Source of the DNA: Tethya wilhelma
Taxonomy: Eukaryota; Porifera; Demospongiae; Tethyida; Tethyidae
Direction of reading: 5' to 3'
Assembly (NCBI GenBank): GCA_964030475.1
Contig: CAXIPT010000013.1
Span: forward strand, 399,408 to 463,407
DNA: 64,000 nucleotides
A model generated the notes under the pieces. That model saw nothing but the letters and a program-made list of their open reading frames with translations, made no database searches and was not told where the DNA came from. This document shows positions 46,895 to 56,112 of this stretch, piece after piece; within the stretch, counting starts at the first letter, position 1; the number at the start of each line of letters is the position of its first letter. Made by a program: the position numbers and the translations under genes.

Positions 46895-49866
46895 CCTTTG
46901 TCGTGTCCACTGCACTGGCTGACTGGTCGTGTGAGCAGGTAAGGGAGAAGATACGACAGCATGGAGACAACACCAACTGGATGGCCTCGTATGATGGGTT
47001 CTATCTCACCAGAGGCCATTACTCCAACAACAGCTCTGCCACCATGCACGACTATGAGACAGGAGCAGTGACATGGTAATTTTGTTGAATTTATAATCAA
47101 AATAATGCTCACCATTTTCCTATGTTTCAACCAGGTATGCACACTAAACCAAGCGGGGTCCATGTTACAACTGGGAGGGCACCACTGGCAGCGTGGAAGG
47201 TGACATGCTGGAAGAGATCCTCACTGGTGTGCAGGCAGAGGGATTCGTTCTTTCGGAGTTGGTGGTAGACAAGAACACTAGTGTCAATGCTATCTACTGC
47301 CAACACTTTCCGGAGGGAACGATTACATACTGCAGCAACCACTGCTCCAAGACACTTCACTACGATCTGTCTAAAATCAAACAGAACAAGTGCACGGTAA
47401 TGAATTCATCATGATTACAACGAACATTTACATGTATCTCACATTATATTGTTCACAGTGCCATAGTCAGGGTCTTCCAAGATGCAAGAGAATGCCAGAG
47501 TCATTCCTTGCCAGCTGCAAAGCCGCCCTCAACAATCTCATTGCTTCTGTGCTGGAAAAGGAAGACCCACTTGCAAAGTTCTCAGAAGGAATTCAAAACT
47601 TCTACGAGCACTACTGCAGGGACAACCACACCTCTGAATGGTGTACACATGACAAGGTACTGCAAAAATACAATCACATAACGACAAAATTAATCATAAC
47701 ATACACAGGAACACGATAGGGCACCATACACTTCCAAACACAGGTTTACCTGTGAGTCCCGGAGTGGTCCGTTCAACACACTGTTGAAGGAGATGGCTGA
47801 ACGACCCCAAGACTATGTCTCTGAATGTGGACGCATCACCACAAACACTGTCGAGGGGTTCCATGGGCTAGCACTGATGTACCGTGGGAAGAGGACTGAC
47901 CTTGGCCACTCCCACTACATCTGTAAAACGAATATGGCCATTTGTCACAAGGTAGTTTTTTATAATCCAATATTTCACTTACAATCAATATAATATGCAT
48001 CTGTAGAATCTCGGCCCCATATGGAAAGTGCTATGCCTCATGAGGATGGGAGTACAAATCCCATCTGACGCCATCTCCAGCACCCTGCTGGATCAGGAAG
48101 AGTGGTACAAGAAGTGCAAGAAATGGTCCACACAAAAGTACCACCACAAACGGTAACACTTACTGCAAATAAACCAAACATGAAGTGACATTTAAGCATG
48201 GTGTGTTTCTACAGCAACTTACAAAAGAAGGCGAAGAAGGCACGGCATGAACAAGAGAAAGAGTACATGAACACTCTTTCTCAGTTCGGCCAACCTGTTG
48301 GAGAGTACTCAGGCCATGGTCAAGGTGAACGAGAGGACCCTCTACCAGATGAACCAAATGATGTCATGGATGGCATCGAGGAGGGGCCTGATCCTGGTAT
48401 GGAGGGAGTGGACACTGATGACAACGGCAGTGACACAGAGGCTCTACACATCCTCTTTGACATCGAGACCACTGGCCTGGGTGTATACACCCAACACATC
48501 ACTGAGATTGCTGCCAAAGTGATCGGTGTACCTCTTTCAGGGCTTTCTTCACCTTCATTCTCCTCACTTGTGAAAACATCTTGCAAGATCTCCGCAAGAG
48601 GTGCCACACCTATTATTACAAAAAATTACATGAATTTATAAATTTATGTAATTGTATAGCAAAACAGACGACAGGCATCACTGCTGCAATGTTGCAGAGA
48701 GAAAGACCCCTTACTCAAGTGTTCCCTGACTTCATCAGTTGGGTAACACTTCTCATTGAAGAAGTTGCATCACAAACAGGCAAATCATATCACCCAGGTA
48801 ACAAGTATTAGTTGGCCAATAATATTTTACATACTATGTTAATGAAGATTGACTGTTTTCCCTCCAATATTGGTTGCTCACAACGGCTTCTCCTTTGACT
48901 TCCCACTGCTAATTGCTGAGGTAGAGAGACGTCCTCTCCTGTCCACTGCCTGTCTGACGTCTCAGAATCTCCATTTTTCTGACACTCTGCCACACATAAG
49001 GCAGAAGAAGAAAGATGGAGTTGATTGCTTGCGAGATGTAGAGTTTCAAACTTGAAGCACTGCATGTACTCACATTTTTTTCCAAGTGATCACTACCCAG
49101 GTGTGTATAGCAGTGGCAGATCTAGGAAATTGAATAGGGGGGTTCTAATCAATGCGCGCGGAGCGCGCGAAAATTTTTACCTAGTCCCGCCCACTTCCGG
49201 TCGCAACAGCCCCGCCCCTTTAGCGCTCGTGCAGCTAAAATTTTGCCAAAAAAGCCTGAATGGAAGAAAAAACGGCAAGAAAGAGACAGAAACTCTATAT
49301 TTTTCACAAAAGACTAATATTCAGCGTGATTCTGAGTTGCTTTTAGTATTTTTAAGTTGAAAGGAGGGTTCCATCTTGGCCTTTTCCAATCTGCACAGTT
49401 AATTATAATGCGAGATCTCAGCTGAAAGGGGGGTTCCGTGTAACCCTTGAACCCCCCCCCCCCTGGATCCGCCACTGTATAGTATATACCTGTATACAAC
49501 AACAAGAAACACTGATACATAATTTTGCTTTCATTTACTTGGACAATTATAGCACACAGAGCTCTAGCAGATGTGGAGACAATGGAGAAGCTGATCATGC
49601 AAACTCCTCTAGGAGACTTACTGGGTGACCTTCCCTCCAGAACCACAGGGAGTCATCAACGTTGCTCTGTCGTGCTTCGAGCGCTTGGTAACAACATAAC
49701 TCCATGCCAAGCAAAGTGTCTGGACAGCCTTGGCTTGACCTATCACGAGCTTAAATTCCTCAGGAACTCGAGCGACTGCACAGCTGACTTCTTGACAGTG
49801 CTCTCCAATAAGGGAGTCAACAGCAAGCCACTCAGAGAGAAGCTCGTGACTCTTATCAAGCCTTGA
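46895..49866 (+). CDS. Transposase-like domain fused to DEDDh (DnaQ-like) exonuclease, probably decayed
   Basis: Exons at about 46895-47055, 47155-47396, 47459-47656, about 47733-47951, 48007-48152, 48215-48600, 48660-48797, about 48855-49054 and 49552-49866 (stop TGA). The N-terminal half has acidic sites in a DDE-like order: 'ASYDGFYLTRGHYS', 'LVVDKNTSVNAIYC' and 'NTVEGFHGLALMYRGK', with Cys/His-rich 'TYCSNHCSKTLH' and 'GLPRCKRMPES'. This suggests a cut-and-paste (possibly Mutator-like) transposase; that is inference. The C-terminal half is a clear 3'-5' exonuclease: ExoI 'LFDIETTGLG', ExoII 'VAHNGFSFDFPLL' and ExoIII 'HRALADVETM'. The junctions near 47656/47733 and 48797/48855, and possibly the first, do not join in frame with the canonical sites I can find, so this copy may be a pseudogene. 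Confidence 0.65.
49111..49477. mobile_element. MITE in the exonuclease gene's last intron
   Basis: Starts CAGTGGCAGATCTAGG and ends CCTGGATCCGCCACTG, inverted repeats about 365 bp apart. TATAG flanks each side as a possible target duplication. The interior is GC-rich with GCGCGCGGAGCGCGCG. Confidence 0.8.
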
Positions 49867-49867
49867 A

Positions 49868-50902
49868 GCAGACCAGTCTGACAGCAAGTTCTATCTCAAC
49901 TGCCACTCTCCTCCTCACCAACTCACTGCTCTCCTCCTCACCATCGAGATTTCACCTCAACCGGCTCTTCTAAGAGCCACCACAATCACAAAAGATTTCC
50001 CTCTGATCTGCCACGTGTACAAATAATTTTCTACTCGCGTTCAATACTACTCTGCACTATTAAGGCCTGGGTCAATTAGTAAAACAACCTAAAATGTCCA
50101 TAATAAAAAATCATATTGACTAAATCTACTACCCTCTTTGCTAAATATTATCACATCCCCTCAAAATATAACCTTTCTATTACATGTTTCCAAATTTTCC
50201 AAATTAAATAATTAATATTCATGAAAATGTTGAAGTTTTAACAATATCACTAAAATATGAATAATTCATTTTCCAGAGGACTATGCATGTAACTATGCAT
50301 GATTGACAAGGAATTGTTTGCAATTCAACTTAACTCTTACTGAGAAGCTTAAGAAGGTAACAAGTTCAATGCAAAATTTGAGAAGGGAGCAAATTCAATT
50401 AAAATATTCTGGAACATGTCAAAGAACGGTAGAGCTAAAACAGCAGAGAACAGCAGAGCTAAAGCAAACATTTGTGACTTATGCTAGGGTGTGCAACATG
50501 AAAAATCAACATTCGACTTTTGAACAACTAATTCATGCAATATGTACAGTAGGTTGAAACTTAAATTAGCGCACCTTCAAACTCCGTTGTCTCCTATCAA
50601 CAAATGACTTCTGAATTCTTGGTACTAACTACTTTCAACAGAATCAGCCAGATGGTTACCAATAACAGAGGCTTGTTTCAACTCTATCAGAGAATTGGTA
50701 AGGCCCTCCTCTAACTAACGCAACATGGAGGGATTCGCTTCTCTCTTGCATGCAAGCAAAAATGGCAAATAATTGCGATTTTAGCGGTAAAAAATGCGTA
50801 AATTTTGCTGACAATGCAATATGAAACTTATGGTTTTCTTTCACTGTAGCGACAGAGATCAGGAATCGAAAGTGCGCTAGTTTAAGTACCAACTTACTCT
50901 AC
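49868..50902. other. Spacer, no supported gene
   Basis: AT-rich DNA after the exonuclease gene. A plus-strand frame at 50303-50557 and a minus-strand frame at 50892-50656 lack domains or clear splice context. Confidence 0.4.
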
Positions 50903-51610
50903 ATGTTGCATGTATTAATTGTTCAAAAGTCGAAAGTTGATTTTTCATATTGCACACCCTACTTATGCTGTGGACAAGTCAAAGCAGATGATGACTCACT
51001 CACCTGTGAAGGAGCCTGTGGTTGTTTCATGCACAGATACTGTGCTGGAGTGACTAAAACGCTTTACAAAGAACTTTACACAAGTAAGTCGCCGTTCGTT
51101 TGCCAGTACTGTCAGCTAAAGTTAACAAAGGTCGTAAATGAACAACTGAGTGCCGAAGTTGAGAAGCTCAAGCTAGACCTCTCGGAAGTCAAAAAGTTCC
51201 TAGAAGACACGTCGAGGTCCACCCAGCTGCAGAATGTCAGCTCTTTTGTTAGCGGCGACACAGCCCTGCCCTCGGCCACTTCCGAAGCTATTAAGGAGCT
51301 CAAGCAAGAGGTAGAGCAGCTTCAGGCAGCCATCTCTAAACGCAGTCTTACGCAGCAGCAGCCAGTAAAAGTGGCATTAGCCTCGGTAAGGCTCCCCATA
51401 AGAAAGCAAGAAACACCAAGTCCAAGGCCTATGGCAAACCTGCACAACCTGAGTCAAACCTATCCAAGAGGCATGCAAGTCTAACTAAGAACAGAGTCCC
51501 TGTTGTAGGAGCAAGAAAAATCTGGGGCACCATGAGAGAAACCACATCTGCAGCAATCAGTGCAACCCTGACAAAGCTCACTTCTCTCAGTAATGGTCAG
51601 TTGCTGATAA
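50903..51610 (+). pseudogene. LINE ORF1-like PHD finger plus coiled-coil protein, frameshifted
   Basis: The frame contains a PHD-type zinc finger ('LCCGQVKADDDSLTCEGAC', 'CFMHRYCAGV', 'FVCQYCQ'), then a heptad-rich coiled coil ('LSAEVEKLKLDLSEVKKFLE', 'IKELKQEVEQLQAAI'). It stops at 51484. In another frame the sequence continues with 'KRHASLTKNRVPVVGARKIW' and 'GTMRETTSAAISATLTKLT', so a one-base shift lies around 51390-51440. PHD plus coiled coil followed by a 'VWGT'-type segment is typical of ORF1 of animal non-LTR retrotransposons. No reverse transcriptase ORF2 is visible. Confidence 0.6.
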
Positions 51611-51654
51611 GACGTAAGTTCAAATCAATAAATAATGGTAACAATGAATATGTA

Positions 51655-51860
51655 CACAGTAAAAACAGGTGTGTCAATTCAACACATGTGTAGTGTGTTA
51701 CACATGTGTCAAAAGTGCTAAAGTGTGTTATTTTCACCATAATGGTGTTTCAAACTCAAAAAGTGTGTTGTTTTAACACATGTGCAACCAAATGACACAC
51801 ATGTTAACTATTTGTGTGTCAATTCAACACATGATCAATGTGTAGTTTTGAGTACTCACA
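51655..51860. repeat. ACACATGTGT-rich palindromic repeat, MITE-like
   Basis: TGTGTCAATTCAACACATG occurs near both ends (about 51669 and 51819), with ACACATGTGT palindromes and GTGTGTT motifs between. It forms an imperfect foldback about 200 bp long. No coding. Confidence 0.65.
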
Positions 51861-52089
51861 TTTCATTAGGTGGTACAAATAGCTAATAATTAATTCAGTG
51901 AAATACAAATGTCATAGAACATACTAGCATCCCAAGGGACTCGCACATTAGAGCCATGAGGTACGTCTTATGGAAACCTATAACATAAGCAACCAACTAT
52001 TGCTCAAATTTACCCACTCAATAGCTTAATTGTAATTCTACAAGCATTTTCATGTACTTTAACACGTATTTGTAAGATTGCTTCATACN

Positions 52090-52182
52090 AGCATCACTAC
52101 AGTGGCCTTGTGTGTCAATGGTACAATAAGGGATTGATTTTTGAATCTCTTCAGCTCTCTCGCAGAGTGCTACCAAAGAGAC
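52090..52182 (-). repeat. Inverted copy of 53541-53630 at a contig end
   Basis: From just after N52089 the sequence is the reverse complement of an internal stretch of the plus-strand gene at 53048-54669 (for example 'LVALCERAEEIQ'). It is best explained as a chimeric contig end. Confidence 0.85.
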
Positions 52183-52233
52183 GAACAAATCACCATGTCA
52201 TAAAACACCCTTATAGTGATTGAAGTCGCTTAC

Positions 52234-52907
52234 TCCTGCTATCTCAATCTTGGGTCTGGGTAAGATGCCAGCCTTTCTCTTTCTCTTTACTGCCTCCGAT
52301 CCAATCCAGTTCTATAGATCATAGATCAAATATGACAAGAAAATTAATAGTTATTTAATATATATACCATCAGTGCACATCGGTCGCATAACATACTTTG
52401 ACCCTTTCCACACTTGTGTTAATCTCATTCGAGCACCTCTGAATGAGTTCGGCATTTCTTCGGTGAGTCGATGTCATGCCATACTCATTGAAGTAGCGCA
52501 TCAGGACATCACGCTGTTCAGCAGTGAAGAGAATGCCTCCTGAAAGTCAATCATACCGAGAGGGAAAATAGAAAATGATTTTTTTAACTTAAATCAACGT
52601 TATGTACAATTATGAAGCCTATCCCAAAGTAGATAGTTAGTATATCTTAATTTCAGACTTTGCATGATTGTACAAATACAAGAAACACAGGCTGAAGAGA
52701 AAGGCTTGAGTGAATCACCCATATGCTGATCGATAGAAGGCAGCTGTGATCATTCGAACGTAATAAAATGGCGGGTGTTGACTTACTCCCTCTGCTCCCG
52801 GCGAGAGGTGCGTCCAGATGGCTCAACGGAGCAATGGTGGCACTCAGTACATCACTACCAACATTTTGAGTCACCTCGACCGTCTGCAAAACTGGATTCC
52901 CGTCCAT
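52234..52907 (-). CDS. HDX-like divergent homeobox gene, 3' incomplete
   Basis: Three exons: 52907-52787 (MDGNPVLQTVEV start), 52539-52397 and 52311-52234, each with GT/AG borders and compatible phases. The second and third encode a homeodomain-like segment: 'ILFTAEQRDVLMRYFNEYGM', 'RRNAELIQRCSNEINTSVER' and 'VKNWIGSEAVKRKRKAG'. The 'FTxEQ...RYxxxGMT' helix 1 and 'W[IV]G' recognition helix closely recall HDX (highly divergent homeobox). In this protein the recognition helix reads W-I-G-S-E-A, so the nearly invariant Asn51 and Arg53 appear to be Ser and Ala. The next exon lies beyond N52089. The gene is divergent from the plus-strand gene at 53048 with 140 bp between start codons. Confidence 0.75.
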
Positions 52908-53047
52908 GGACGACAAAAAAATGTCCTGACAAACGGGCAAGAATTTTTCACTAAATCGGCGAAATGATTAAAAAATTTTGGTTCAGCCCAGCATCACTGC
53001 GCATGCGCAAATGTCTCACACTAAAAGTGGGCGGGGCTGGATATGCA
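52908..53047. promoter_or_regulatory. Compact bidirectional promoter with NRF1 palindrome
   Basis: ACTGCGCATGCGCAAATG at about 52996-53013 contains the perfect NRF1 palindrome TGCGCATGCGCA. A second GC element, GGGCGGGGC, is at about 53028. There is no TATA box. The 140-bp span must serve both flanking genes. Confidence 0.55.
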
Positions 53048-54669
53048 ATGGCTGCCAAGCTTGTCAGTTACCCAGCCAACAAGCACTACTACACAAAGCT
53101 AGAGCTGAGTTACCTAGCTCTTTGTTTGGGATTTCCTTCCGACCTGTTTGCCAGCATTCAACACAGTCATTCTGAATCAGGAGCTGTGTACAAGGTTGCT
53201 GATATCACTGTGTCTCTTGAGAGTGGAACTCTGAAAAAGAAATTGAACAATACTTTTAACAGGTATGATGATACCTACAACATCAAGACATTCAAGAGAG
53301 CCATGTGTCTTCTTCGGCACAAGAAAATGACTTTCGATGAGATTTCCACAGCAAGAGTTGCATTTGAACTCCACTCTTGTGAGAATGGCAGTGGAATGAT
53401 GACTGAGGTGAGTGTGGTACTGGAGGCTTTGAAAATGCTAGAGAAGGTCATTTCTCCGACAAGACTCGATGCCGAGATACAAAAACAGCAACACTATTGC
53501 GACTTTCCAACCAGGATTCAACTCTACGAGTTCTTCTCTTTGGTAGCACTCTGCGAGAGAGCTGAAGAGATTCAAAAATCAATCCCTTATTGTACCATTG
53601 ACACACAAGGCCACTGTAGTGATGCTACAGATGGACTGGCACTGCCTGACTTTAATCGTTTACTGATGACAACAGATCAAAAGATACTGGATCATCTTGA
53701 ACACAACTACAAAACCTCACTCTATAAGATTGTGAAAGCAAGTCCAGCACCTGCTGTGAGTGAACACACAGTGTCCAGTGCTACAAGAAGAGATAAAGCC
53801 TTCACGGCCAGGGAGCAGTTTCGATCTTTTACACCTTCACTTGAACACTCTCAACTCCAGCTCCATCAAGCAAGGAATGGTGTCCATGTTTTTACAGGGG
53901 AGCAGTACAAGATGGCTGAAAGAAAATGCACACCTGTACACTACAGAGCAATGAGCCACGATATAGCACTCAAGGAACCACTTAAACTACGCTTTCGTAG
54001 AACACCAGTGTCGAGGCTGACACAGGACAAAGAGTCCAAGGGGAAAAGAGCAAGAAAGGCATCTTCTTCAATGTCATCACGTACTCAGTCCATGGACTCA
54101 GTTTCATTCACCCAACAGAAGGAACAGGACTTTCATCATAGTACCCTTTACCAATCACCTCATGAGGCCATGTTTCAAGAACAGTGTACTCCCAGTCGAC
54201 AAATGAGTGTACATAAGCCAGTTACTGGCAGTTCTAGACACCGCAGAGCTGCTAGTGAAGGCGGACAGTGCTTCAAATTCAAACCACTAGTGACTAGACA
54301 GGACATTTTGCACAATGAGGCCAGGATGAGAGAACTGGAGTGGACCTCAATGAGAAGAAAAACGCAACAATTGCAGCAAAAGAAGGTGAGCTGTCACTAT
54401 CTCATTGTCACATTGTATGGTTTAATCAATGCTGTATGTTGTGTTTATAGGAAGCTGCACAAAGTGCTGCGAATCTGAGGCAGTCAACACCTGTATGCGA
54501 AGCAAGGGTTCAAAGTTCAGCATCTAGGTGTAGATCTAAAAGTCAGACCTCTATACAGAGACGTGAGAAAAGGCATCCACTGCCAGTGGTCATGTCCTTC
54601 TCCGAACTACCCATTTTTAAAACGATACTTCAACAGAAACAGCTTAAAACTGCTTCACAAGCGTGCTAG
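53048..54669 (+). CDS. Unidentified protein with EF-hand-like N-terminal half
   Basis: The start is taken at MAAKLVSYPANK (ATG at 53048, context ATGCAATGG). Upstream in-frame codons back to 52964 lie in the promoter. Exon 1 runs to 54386 (GTGAGC donor), and exon 2 from about 54451 to TAG at 54667-54669, ending 'QQKQLKTASQAC'. Residues about 60-190 have paired-helix patterns and 'AFELHSCENGSGMMTEVSVV', which resembles a degenerate EF-hand loop. The C-terminal half is basic and Ser/Gln-rich with 'RELEWTSMRRKTQQLQQKKE', a probable coiled coil. No family is recognised. Similar layouts occur in cilium- or sperm-associated proteins, but that is only a suggestion. Confidence 0.75.
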
Positions 54670-54799
54670 CTTATCATTCTAGCTTTCAATCATGTATATT
54701 AATGACTATTGATATTGTGGTTATAATGTATAAGTCATAACCATACAATGTGTGCATGAAAAGGATCTGAGTGTCACTATGTGCCATTACAATTTACAA

Positions 54800-56043
54800 T
54801 CAAGTCTGCTCTTCAGTTTCCTCTGGTGGTTTATCGCCTTCCCCTGCTGGAGCAGAGGATTCTGTTTCAGGAGGAGGCACTTCAGCTTCATCTTTCTTTT
54901 CAGGTTCATCTTTCTTTTCAGGTTCTTCAGTTTCACTCTTTTCTTGAGATGATGGTTCTTCCACTGTACCAGAGCCTTCATCCGTCTTTGTCTCTTCCTG
55001 CTGCTCACTAGGTTGCTGCTCCACAACTTCTGGTTTCGTCTCGCTATCTTGATCGGTTGTCTTTTGCGCTTCAGCTTGCTCACTAGGTTGCTCAGACATC
55101 TTCTCTTCTGGTTGTTCACCAAACACTTTCTTCAGTGGCTCTGAGCTGGTTCCTTCCTCTTCATTTGTAGCTGCCGCTGTAGGAAGTGTACAATATACAC
55201 CATAATAACCACCCGTGTACATGGAGAAATCATGCTTATGAGTTCAGTGTTTCCCCCAAAGAGGGGTAGGGGGGTGCTCCCCCCTCCTTTCAAATACACT
55301 TCCCTCTGCATACAAATACATATAAAATTACTAATTTTCAGACAATTTTAAGCAACTCCACCCACCTCCCCCCCTCTTTACTTTTGTTCAGGGAAAACAT
55401 CGGAGTTCTAGTAGCTCAGCAATAAGAGCAGTCGACTAGAATTTGAAAGACTTGGATTTGAATCCCAGCTGTATATATATATTTCACATTTCATGCACTA
55501 ACCTGCAGGTTCACTACTGGTCTCTTTAGTTTCTTCCACAGGAGCAGGTGCAGTGGAAGTTGCTTCAGAAGTCGTCTCAGGTTGGCTCACTGGTGCTGGA
55601 GGAGTGAGCTGTGGTGCTGGGACACCCAGTATTTTAGCCACCACATCCTGGATGATACCTAGAGATAAGAAAACAAATGCAATAGAAAATAGTTTCACAC
55701 TGCAGAAAAAGTAGTTGGATGGCTTACAATCAAGCACAGTTCGTGCAAGGATTTTCTTCTCAAGAGCCTTCTCAGCTTCATCCATCAAATAAGGCATGAA
55801 GACTGTCTCCACCTCTGTATAACAAGATATGCCAAGCATCTTAACAGAGCACTTGACATCTTGCATTGCAAGCTACTCACCTCTTTCCACAGGATCGTAG
55901 AAGAACCCACTCTCATTGAGAGTGGAGAACACAGATGGTACCAGATCAGAAAGATAGCTCTGAGCAAACGCTCGAGCTGCAATCTTTTCGGCTGTCTCCT
56001 TCTCCTTGAGTAGAGCCTCACGCTGTTGTTGCATTCGACGTTC
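54800..56043 (-). CDS. RSPH3: RSPH3 radial spoke protein, 3' half
   Basis: Exons 56043-55881, 55814-55728, 55658-55503 and 55176-54800 (stop TGA) join in phase. They encode 'ERRMQQQREALLKEKETAEK', 'IAARAFAQSYLSDLVPSVF', 'NESGFFYDPVEREVETVFMP', 'YLMDEAEKALEKKI', 'LARTVLD', then a long acidic Pro/Glu/Thr-rich tail. Vertebrate RSPH3 has the same succession directly after its '...REEK' segment. In this scaffold that segment ends the exon at 41046 on the plus strand. The two halves therefore form one gene split by 13.8 kb and opposite orientation. Both intron edges carry GT/CA tracts (41047-41090 and 56090-56111), and N56112 adjoins this half. Confidence 0.92.
55401..55470 (+). mobile_element. tRNA-like SINE head in an RSPH3 intron
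   Basis: TAGCTCAGCAATAAGAG (A-box-like, 55412-55428) and GGATTTGAATCC (B-box-like, 55453-55464) are at tRNA spacing. A TATATATATA run follows. The structure is degenerate, so it is called tRNA-derived rather than a tRNA gene. It differs from the one at 26708-26777. Confidence 0.5.
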
Positions 56044-56089
56044 CTACATCATCAAATATTACAAGTATAACACATGTACACACTATACA

Positions 56090-56111
56090 ACACACACACA
56101 CACACACACAC
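56090..56111. repeat. (CA)n at contig junction N56112
   Basis: A CA tract ending at the single N. Read on the minus strand it continues toward the RSPH3 exon at 56043. Confidence 0.9.
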
Positions 56112-56112
56112 N

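Noticed and set aside
48160..49646. Minus-strand ORFs of 65-110 codons over the exonuclease gene
   Set aside because: They are antisense shadows; the plus strand has exonuclease motifs and splice sites.
50303..50892. Two short ORFs in the spacer before the PHD fragment
   Set aside because: No domain, low-complexity or AT-rich composition, and no clear splice context.
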